A stretch of DNA of 64,000 nt, taken from contig JAJEKV010000018.1 of assembly GCA_021234155.1 (NCBI GenBank), positions 14,516,925-14,580,924 on the forward strand. Direction: 5' to 3'. The DNA is from Isoetes taiwanensis. Lineage: Eukaryota; Streptophyta; Lycopodiopsida; Isoetales; Isoetaceae. Positions 55,520-64,000 of this stretch are shown piece by piece; position 1 is the first letter of the stretch, and each line of letters starts with the position of its first letter. A model generated the notes under the pieces. It did not search any database. It worked only from the letters and a program-made list of their open reading frames with translations, and was not told the DNA's origin. Position numbers and translations under genes: made by a program.

Positions 55520-57815
55520 GCTTTTCCAAAGATTGTGCATGTAACAGGGAAAGGACCAGTGTGAGTGCTTATCCATGTCCAAAAAGGGGTCAACCATGGA
55601 CAAATAAAGATATGGCAAGAGGTCTCAGCTTGGCCACAACCTAAAGGACATCTGTCTGAGATCTGATCATTATATTTTGCCCTATAAGCATTAGATTTGA
55701 GACTTTTATTCAGCACCAACCATCTGAAAAGAATAATTTTCTTAGCACTAATGTAATTTCCATCCTTTTCTTATAACCAATCGCATCCAAATTTGAGCAG
55801 CCCCATTGATTGGAGACTTTAGTTCCATGATCACACAACAACAAGGCATAAATTCTGGTCACACTATACCCTTTGCCCTCCATAGCCCAATTCTGATCCT
55901 TTATTTGTACTCCTGTTCCTTTATGATGTCTAGTAAGGACCTTGTAGATATTTCTATTCGAGGTGGAGTCCTGCACTACATTGGAAATTTCTTGCCATGT
56001 CTTCCATTCTTCACCATTAGTCATGCTCCCAATTGTGTCTAAACCCTTAAGTTTCCATTCCTTGTATTTCCTTGGGTGCTTGAGAGCTAAACATCCATCC
56101 TCCTCATCAACCAACCCCTGATGCCAAAAGAAATTAAAATCTTCTGAAACATTTTCAATTGGATGAGCCTTGAAACACACAGACACTCTATTCCAGGCTT
56201 GGATAATTCTTCTCATAATGGTGGATGTACCTGGACTAGGGTTAAGTTGATAGAATGCTGAATCAGGTAGATGGTGAGGAGTAGATGGACTACCCACCAA
56301 GGAACTTTTCTCAACCCAATATTTAGTAAGGAGAAGGGCAGGAGACTTTGATGCTGAAACCAGAGATCTCCAGACCAATTTTGCTGCCAAAACCTGAGCC
56401 TGTAGGAACAAATCTTTACATCCCAAACCTCTTTTTTTCCTGGGGAGAGTTAGATGTTTCCACCCAACCATGTATGCACCTTGCCAAATGAATTCTTTCA
56501 TAATAACTTCCAGCTCCTGGTAAGTTTTCCTGTCTGCAATTATAGCTGATGAAAAATAAACATGAGAACTGGCAATGACACCATTAATTATTTGTACTCT
56601 CCCTGCCAAAGATAGTGACTTGGGGTACATTTGGAGTTTTTTCTTGATTTTGGTGACTATTGGTTCCCACAGGCCATGCAAACTCATGTTAAGAGCTAAA
56701 GGTAAGCCCAATAACTTGGTAGCAGTTCGAAGACCACATACTTTAATCCCTTGAATATAATCATCTGGGCTATCCGAAATGAATGCACATTTATCTCTGT
56801 TTAATACCACCCCTGATGCTTTTCCAAAGAGATCCATGGCAGCAAGAAAGTTCTCAATACAATCCCCCTGCTTCTTCAAAAACACAAATGTGTCATCAGC
56901 ATACTGCATTACTGACAAAGTGTCACTCATATCTGGAAGCTTAAGGCAACTAATTTTGTCAGTTTGCTGTAATTTCATAATGATTCTTGTTACCATTTCA
57001 GCAACAATTAAGAACATGTAGCCTGACCCCTCTTTTACATTCAAAAAAGGATGAAGGGGAACCATTGACCAGAACTGCAGAACAACCTGTAACATTGAAC
57101 CCAGCAATTTTTGTAATGACTTGTTCTGAGAAGCCTAAGCGGGACATGGCTCTATAGAGAAAATTCAGGTCAATAGTGTCATAGGCTCTTACGAAATCCG
57201 GTTTAAAGAAGCACATATCCTTGGTTGGTCATCCCATTCCAATGCAAGCCCTCATATGCACCAATGAAGTTATCTAATATACTTACGCCTTGAAAGAAAA
57301 CCCGATTGAGCGGGTTAATCTTCTCTTGAAGGATTTTCTTAATCCTATTGGCAAAGATTTTGGCCAAAATTTTTGTATGTTACATTTGTAAGTGATATCG
57401 GTCTCCAATCGAGAATGTGGAAGGCTTATCCACTTTTGGAACTAATGCAATTAAGCCCGGCATTCTGGCTGGATGTAGCTTTTCAGCCTGCCAAGCACCC
57501 TGAATGAATGTGATAACGTCTTTATTCATTATGCTCCAAAAATGTTCATAGAATTCAGGGGGTAGCCCATCAGGTCCCGGGCTCTTCAATGTGTGCATCC
57601 TTTAAGCCAAGATATTCAAAGAACTCTGACATTCTACCATTGTCTGTGCATGTGGCTGCAAAGAGTTCCCTGTATTTATTGTAGAACAATTTTTGAATGT
57701 CTTCTTGCTTAGATAGCTCATATTGATTATCATCCTGTATTAAGACTATCCCATTGTACATTATCCTGCTTTTGGCAGCTCTATAAAAAAATTTAGAGCT
57801 CTGATCATCTATCAA
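55489..57815 (-). pseudogene. LINE ORF2: RT and zf-RVT
   Basis: The upstream piece (57570-57815) has DDQSSKFFYRAAKSR and EDIQKLFYNKYRELF. The next (57380-57598) has LKSPGPDGLPPEFYEHFW, the first RT block of plant L1, and PGLIALVPKVDKPS. The main ORF (57107-55710, 465 residues) carries MQYADDTFVFLKKQGD with the catalytic YADD, LLGLPLALNMSLHGLWEP, and GRVQIINGVIASSHVYFSSA, ending near MEITLVLRKLFFSDGWC. The zf-RVT CPLGCGQAETSCHIFICPWL follows in the next frame (55489-55719). Bases 57107-57380 are shifted. The product would do target-primed reverse transcription. Confidence 0.9.
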
Positions 57816-58678
57816 ATTAACATATAGGCTTACGCTCTTAACGCCAAACTTTTGGCCTCGTATTCTTCAATTAACTTCACCATTCTTTCTAGATATTCCT
57901 CTCTCTGCTTGCAGCAACACATTGGTTTTGTCGAGAAAAAGACTTTGTCTAACATCTCTTATTTCCACATACACCTCCATTTTTTTTTGTTTCTTTTTCC
58001 TATTCTATTCCACGCCCCATTGCTTGATCGGTTTTTGATGCGCTTACATTTCCTAATGAATTCTTTCATCGAACCACTAGCATTCAATCCTTCCATGAGC
58101 CATAAAACCTTGTAAAGTCTTCACAAAAGGTTTTATTGTTCAATAGTGACATTGAACTTAAATGGAGTATCGGCATGCCTATTCAAAGGTAAGATGCACG
58201 TGTCCAAAATTTGTGGATAGTGATCAAATATAGAGTTACTCTGAGTCATTCTTAATGATCAAACTATCCCATCCTTCTAAGGTGGAGATGTTGGTGTAGA
58301 ACCTGTCTAGGAGACAATACACCCTATCATTTCCTTTCCTCTTGTTGCACCGGGGTATGCATTAGAAGAGGAGGGAGCATGATATACAAAGTTGTGGGCC
58401 AATTCGTCCCATTGGGACCTCTCCCCTTTGACATGTTAATTTTTTTTTCTCGCTTTACGCTCCCATGAAGGGGTATTATTGAAATCCCACTAAGAATCCA
58501 ATTGTTTATGTTACGTCCCTGCAACCAATGTCATATTTTTCGGTGTAACTCTCTTTCCTCGGGGAGGTGGAAGCATACACATTGATAATGCCTACAATCT
58601 CCTATTCTATCTCCAAAAAAAGACTACACTGCCATTTACCTTAAGGATGCAAAAGGAATTTACCTTTTTATAGCCACT

Positions 58679-58891
58679 CTAGGCAATACAAATGCCACCT
58701 TTAGTGCCATCTGCTGGGGCCCATATGGAATCTCCATTGGGAAAAATCCAACTACCCAGGTTTGATGCCTCAAAGGCTGGTAATCTGTGTTCTTGCAATA
58801 AGATTATATCTTTTGCCTTTAAGGCAATTAGAGCCCTTTTCCTTTTCAGGGGGCCCTTGATTCCTCTTAAGTTCCAGGAAACTATCTTCAT
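58679..58891 (-). pseudogene. LINE ORF2 start: AP-type endonuclease
   Basis: The ATG at 58889-58891 opens MKIVSWNLRGIKGPLKRKRA, the standard N-terminus of the L1 endonuclease (exonuclease-endonuclease-phosphatase fold), with the Glu of LLQEHRLPAF further on. After 58679 the frame is lost and the rest of the endonuclease (57.9-58.6 kb) is too decayed to trace. It would nick the target DNA. The ATG overlaps the ORF1 stop as ATGA. Confidence 0.82.
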
Positions 58892-59112
58892 TGGGTTTTA
58901 GAGCTCCTAGTAACAGGCCCATTCTCCCTAGGGGTGTAGACCTTTTTCTGCCTCTTTTTAATCTGAGGAAGTGGGGTAACAAAGGAAAGTTCATTGGGAC
59001 CTTTCTCAGTTTCTTCCCCACTATCATCTTCATCTTCCCGAGAACTTGCGGATAATCTAGATGAAGGGTCCTTCAACTCTCTTAGGCTATTTGTTTGGTG
59101 TCTTGAAGACAT
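58888..59112 (-). pseudogene. LINE ORF1 C-terminal remnant
   Basis: The 74-residue frame is acidic then basic (SSREDEDDSGEETEKG, QIKKRQKKVYTPRENG) and ends TRSSKTQ at a TGA that overlaps the ORF2 ATG. No RNA-binding domain or zinc knuckle is left. Upstream (59150-59325) the DNA has a repeat of about 33 bases (GGAGTTACAAGC at 59207 and 59302). Identity as ORF1 rests on position. Confidence 0.5.
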
Positions 59113-59325
59113 CCTTTTCTAACACTTTGGTGTGTCCCTTTGCCAATTCTTGGCGGAAGGGCTTACAAGTCTATTGGCTTTCACATCTAGTTCCACGGCC
59201 CTCTTGGAGTTACAAGCATTTGGGGTTGGATTCCCAATTCTTGGCCAGGTTGGACTTCTGAGGTCTACTATTATGTTCAGCACCAATTCCTTGGCCTTCT
59301 GGAGTTACAAGCCTTTGGCATGGGG

Positions 59326-62300
59326 GCGGTCGAGGCGTCTTTGCTCCCACCCATTGTCTTGAAAAGGATGCCGTCGGCATGGATGTGCATCTCCTGAGCA
59401 AAAAAGAGGCTTGCTGCGTGGGGGTCAAATCACCCGGAATCTCATAAGGCCCACAATCTCTTGTGAGAAAGGGTAGGTGAAGTGGCAGAGTGGCCCATAC
59501 CCGACCCGGCCGGGGGCGGGACCTCGGCGCTGACACGGACCGAGGGGCGGCAAATCCCTCTGGAGGAGGCTGTCACCCGGTTTTATGGGAGATCGTCGGC
59601 CCAGTCATAAGCCGGGGCTCCACTCACTTGTGCATGGGAGGGCCCCAGAGCCGCTTGCTGGTGACCCACCATCGAACCGGCCCGGCCGTGCCCGCAGGCC
59701 AAGTAAAACAATTCTAATAATGGACCCGGCCGCCCGGTGGCAGTAGTGACGCCTCGGTGAATGTGGCGTGTGCTTACGGACGGTGTGGATCCCATCAAAG
59801 TACCCCCGAGGCGCACCGGAGCCGAGCATCAAGGATGTCCAAATTCCCTTTGGCTAAAGAGGCACGGGGACTGAGTGGTGCAAAGGGCCGGGGCCCAAAT
59901 GATGGGGTACAATCGAAGGTAGAGCAATCGTGGGATCATAGGGCCGGGGCGGGGGCTGCTCCTCGAGCGGCCGAATGAAATTCCCTACTCTTCACCCGGG
60001 TCTCAGCCATACGTTTGATCTTACGGGCCATCGCCGAGAACAAGGCAAGCGTTAAAGGGGTGCCAAGGTTGGGCCGGGTCTCGGCTGCCTAGAAGGTGCT
60101 TAGAATCCAATTTGGGGACCTCGAGAAAAGGCAGTGAGCACCTTTTGGGCGTTTGGGGTTTTGGGGCTAGAGAGAGATTGTAAACCCTAGAGAGAGAAAG
60201 CCGAGGGGCAAAATCAAGGGGTCTATGCAAAGGGCGGTGAGAAGGAGCGATCTTTGAGAGCAATAGTGGGACCAAAACAGTCAAAACAATTCAAAGCAAT
60301 CAAAACTTGGTACCTCCCGATTGCGTGGATGGAAATCTTAGCTGGTCGGCTCAGGTCTCGGATCTTGATGCTAACTCTCCGTCGCGGAGTTACATGAGCA
60401 TGGCCTCAAGGGCTTGAGACTTAGGCCACGCCTGCCTAGAGGGAGGAGGGGGAGGGGAGGGGGAGGGGGCAGGTATACCCTGGGGGGAGGTGACATGGCA
60501 AACAAAAAGGGTGGTGGCGGTGTCAAACAACTTGGCCTAGAATATTTTTTTCTAGTCAAAACCTTGAGTGAGGTAGACATGGTATGTATGACATGTGGAT
60601 GATGATGTGGAGGTGTAGATGATGATGTGGCATGATAATGTGTGACTTTCATAGGTTCAAACATGTAATTTGAAGGATTTTTGCAAAATTAGAGTTTCAA
60701 TGTAGTGACACGTGCATGATATGATATGGCAAGAAAGGGTGACATGTATGGTGACTTGGCCTCTTAAAGGTGTTGCCATAGCTCAATTTAGGCATAAATG
60801 CATGATATTTGTATTTTTTAGGCAAATCTTGATTTTGGGTGTAAGCCCTTAGGAATTCTCGCATTCTCTCTCCTCTTTTGACTTATAGGGAGAGGATGTT
60901 GACCTTTGACCACATGTATAACCAAGTCAAGTGGAATTTAGTGCTGAATGATATGGACATGGTATGGTAAGTGTATGGAATGTGAGTGACTTGTGAAGGG
61001 GGTAGTTTTGACTAGAAAAAAATCTTCAAGGCCAAATTTGACTTGGAGATGAGGTGTAGGCATGGAACTAGAAATATCATGGGCATTTCATCATGGAAGG
61101 GGCCAAAAAAAAAAATTTTTGCAACCTGAACCATTAACATCCAACATATAAAAATTAAAATCCCCAACACATAACAACCATTGACATTAACAACCAACAC
61201 ATAACTACCATTGACATTAATTAACACATTTAAATTAAAATTCCCCTTAAATCCCCTTTGGTTTTGGGTGCATATTCACCGCGAGGGGGATGACTCAGAA
61301 CCTTGAGCTGTTGGATAGGTATATTCATCCTTATTCCTTTAATCTACCGTCGTAAAGTTCCACGTTCGTTTGTGGGGTATGCAGTACAAAATTTCTTTAT
61401 CTTGTATAACAAGATTAGCAAAATGCTACTATAAGATTTCCAAGCGGAATACTATATGGTGTTGATTTTCTCTCACGATGCAAAATATACAATTATGAGG
61501 GGCTCTGCGGCTTCGTCACCCAAGGTAATGAATAAGGCCCAAACCAAGCGGAGTTTAAGGGGGGATTTTTATTTAAATGTGTTGGACCCAATGGTTGTAT
61601 TTATTAATGTCAATGGTAGTTATGTGTTGGTTATTAATGTATTCGATTTGTTATGTGTTGGGGGATTTAATTTTTATATGTTGGATGTTAATGGTTAAGT
61701 GTTGCAAAAAAAACTTTAAAGCCTTCCAGGCCTTAGGAACGTCACCACCTCCCGGGGCCTTAGGGGCGATAAAATTTAAATTCAAACTAAAGAAAAAACT
61801 AGGAATTCATTTGAGGCTTTCATCACCTGTAGCTTTTGAATTTCATCCATGATAAAACAAATAGAACATAAATAAAAAGATTTTTATAAAAGATAGAGCA
61901 GATTCATCCCATTATTCTAAAAGTCATAAAGTTTGCAACACCATACACAAACATTTTTCAACTGGGATTTAACAGCCCTTTGGCCTCTATGGATTCTTGT
62001 GGTGAGAAACCAAGTGAAACTTTCTGCCCATTGCTGGGATCTAAGAAGCCTCAAAATCTAAAATGCATGGTAATTTTACAAGCTTCATTGAATGAGCCAT
62101 AAACAATGCATCCGTAGCACAGTCATATTATTAACAGTTGGGATGTGAAGCCACCCAGGCCGTAAAGAAAAAGATTTGCTGTTACAGCATGAATCGCTTC
62201 CATTGAAACCTTGTCATATCATACACTATCAAAAGTCTGGGAGAGCTTTCTTATAGTAAAATCATCTCAACAGACTCTGGTCAAAGTTTATATTAAAAAT

Positions 62301-63060
62301 GTGTTGCAGGAAACTTCACACTATTCGCGTATTTATATAGAGCTGGCGAAAAATTCTTTTTAAGCATAAATAATAACCCGGCATATATCCATATCATACA
62401 GGTAAAAAGATCTGCAGGAAGAGCTTTCCAACATAATAAAATCATCTCAAACGAGGGGCTGCAGTTCAAAGGGGTTGTCAGAAATGCGTAATTTGCCGTG
62501 GGGAAAAGCTACACTGTTGGCAGCTAGAGAGCGCTATGTGCCATTATGCACCACACACACAAAAAGAGGGCTTTGGTGTGGTTCAGTATTGCACCACACA
62601 CACACAAAAGGGCTTGCAGACTTTGAGGCCGTAGTTGTTGACCATTGGAAAAAAAAGCGGCTAAAATCAATGGCTGGAAATGGGTGCACTCTAGATGCGT
62701 GGTACGTGTTTGAATACATCAAAATTATAGAAAAAGAGCCTTAAGTAGAAAAATTTTGAAACTCAAAAGCTACTGTTGTTATCTACATATATGGGATGCG
62801 GATGGGAATCAAAGAGATTTTAATCAATACTTAAAGAACTCAAGATGATTATCACATACCAAAGAAGTCTTCAAGGGTCTTCAATCATGCAAAGAGTTTT
62901 AGCCAGATTCCTCCATACCGATTCTAACCCCTTGTGACTGTCGATATATACTTGCTCTTAATTCATGAAGTGGCGCACATTGTAGTTATTTTACTAGTGC
63001 CTCCCTAAATTTGGTCAGATTTGAGAGGCAATTATTGGAATATGCTTATGCTGTGTAGCA
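59326..63060 (-). repeat. Second, diverged copy of the nested LTR-II segment
   Basis: The order and orientation follow 37.9-41.67 kb: GC-rich part (59326-60440), G-run tract (about 60440-60470), LTR-II part (60470-61098), foldback (61099-61722), unknown insertion (61723-62780) and LTR-II end (62781-63060). All three nested insertions are shared, so the copy was made after they landed. Single-base indels are dense. The terminal hairpin near 63050 has decayed to TGCTGTGTAGCA. Confidence 0.85.
61099..61722. mobile_element. Foldback element, second copy, with inverted spacer
   Basis: The outer arms match those at 39645-40257 in place, but the spacer (about 61306-61510) reads in the reverse complement of 39872-40046: it starts with CTGTTGGATAGGTATATTC and ends with ACAATTATGAGG, whereas the first copy starts CCTCATAATTGT and ends GAATATACCTATCCAACAG. 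Confidence 0.78.
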
Positions 63061-64000
63061 TTATCGCAAACTAAAGGAATGGAAGCTGGCCTCGAACTCT
63101 TTGTAGCTCATGAAATCATGGTGGAATACATTGGTGCCAATATGGGCGTGTTTGGCAATTCAGGATACAATGGGTTTGAAGAAAGGTGAATTGAAAAGAT
63201 GGAGTTCGGTGTGACATGGACAAGAATATGGAGGCTGATTTAAGATGAACACCGCTGCTAAGCCATAATAAGATAATTGGCAAATGCTTGAAGCTACTGG
63301 ATGGATGTGACCATGATTTTGCCTGGGTTTCCAAAGATGAAAGTATGTTATGGGGAGCAGGAGCAACCCTCTTCCCGACCAAAATAGGGTGTGGAATATG
63401 AGTATTAAAGGTGCGTGGCAGGAAATCAAATGCCGACAAATGATTTATTTGTTATGGAAGGTGGCATCAACTATAAGAGTGATATTGTGGCATTGTCTCG
63501 GGCTGAAGTGGGATGAATGGTACAAAATCCGGATGTTCTGCATGGAATCGCGTTTGACAAGGTTAACGCCAGTTGGGATCTGACCGTTCAAGGCACGCAG
63601 CTTTTCTCTTTACAACACTTCAAGGGTTTAGTTGAATTCCCAAAAGCTAAAGATCTAAAACCTAGACCAATATCGACATTTGCTGCGGTGTTTGGTCGCT
63701 TCTGGGAGAAAGGTCCTCCTTACTTTCAAATGTCCGGCATTCAGGTGGAGATGGTGTTCCATTGAACAGAATGAAGAAAATAATTCACAATGACCCATGG
63801 GGAAACAGCCCGATGAATCAACCTCGGGTTAGACCACCAGTATAGAATAATTGTTGTACCAATGAGTCAGGGCTGAGAACGTCACAGAGGCCGGTCCATG
63901 CTGTAATGCTCCCCAAAGCTGCAACTTAAGCTTACTGAAATCCCGGGTGGCTGCAATCCCAAAGAAACAGATCATAAAACAAGGATAAAAGCAATGAACC
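63061..64000 (-). other. Second copy of the E3 3' UTR and start of X1
   Basis: 63061-63700 follows 41670-42319; 63700 on follows X1 from 42328, with GTGTTCCATTGA...GACCCATGGGGAAAC and CCTCGGGTTAGACCACC in both. This implies another family-II element to the right, so that LTR-II copies and internal parts repeat in tandem every 21.4 kb or so. No gene is seen. Confidence 0.75.

Larger units (their letters stand above)
54001..59325 (-). mobile_element. L1-type LINE, minus strand, inserted in E3 gag
   Basis: The element has an ORF1 remnant, an endonuclease start, an RT with YADD, a zf-RVT module, a C-terminal tail and a 3' A-rich tail (T-rich on plus, 54001-54022). It is 5'-incomplete or rearranged at about 59325, where GC-rich LTR-II insert sequence begins instead of the missing gag. 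Frameshifts and stops are present between endonuclease and RT. It carries a MITE at 54902-55519. Confidence 0.88.

Overview
The window looks like nuclear heterochromatic DNA of a land plant. It consists almost entirely of nested Ty3/gypsy LTR retrotransposons of a Tat-like type (extra archaeal-type RNase H, no chromodomain seen), plus one L1-type LINE with a plant-type zf-RVT tail, several TIR or foldback elements, and very little that could be host gene. The species cannot be named from sequence alone. The TE load suggests a large genome. No bacterial, organellar, rRNA, tRNA or CRISPR feature was seen.

Two related LTR families occur. LTR-I is about 1.92 kb, starts TGTTGCCC and ends CAACA. 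LTR-II is longer and usually interrupted, starts TGCTGCCAT and ends CAACA. Both families encode Gag with several zinc knuckles and a polyprotein in the order protease, archaeal-type RNase H (aRH), reverse transcriptase (RT), catalytically dead Ty3 RNase H, integrase (INT). Both use a primer-binding site that fits tRNA-Gln. Every copy is broken by frameshifts or stops.

Layout: 1-1440 minus-strand LTR-II end with a 335-bp tandem duplication. 1441-7792 plus-strand LTR-I element E1, 5'-truncated, sitting in the integrase of a family-II element (7793-9120). 9121-14237 plus LTR-II, split by a 2.5-kb insertion and followed by a PBS and gag start. 14797-24971 minus LTR-I element A with both LTRs. 24972-32645 plus LTR-I element B, a near copy of A in opposite orientation, so that A and B form inverted arms of about 7.7 kb. 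32646-35900 is the only stretch without recognisable TE and carries a few exon-like segments. 35901-54000 is minus-strand family-II element E3. Its LTR holds a GC-rich insertion, a foldback element and another insertion, and its 3' UTR is split by two TIR elements (X1, X2). 54001-59325 is a minus-strand LINE whose tail lies in E3 gag and which itself carries a MITE. 59326-64000 is a diverged direct copy of about 37.9-42.6 kb.

Main points of interest: the aRH lies upstream of RT while the ancestral RNase H has lost its acidic residues; each LTR begins with a hairpin whose stem covaries between families, and there is no ordinary polypurine tract beside it; Gag has three zinc knuckles; a foldback element shows an inverted spacer between two duplicated copies. 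Many small differences between near-identical copies (15-31 kb and 59-64 kb) fall at CAG/CTG sites and may be residual sequencing error, so some frameshifts there should not be over-read.
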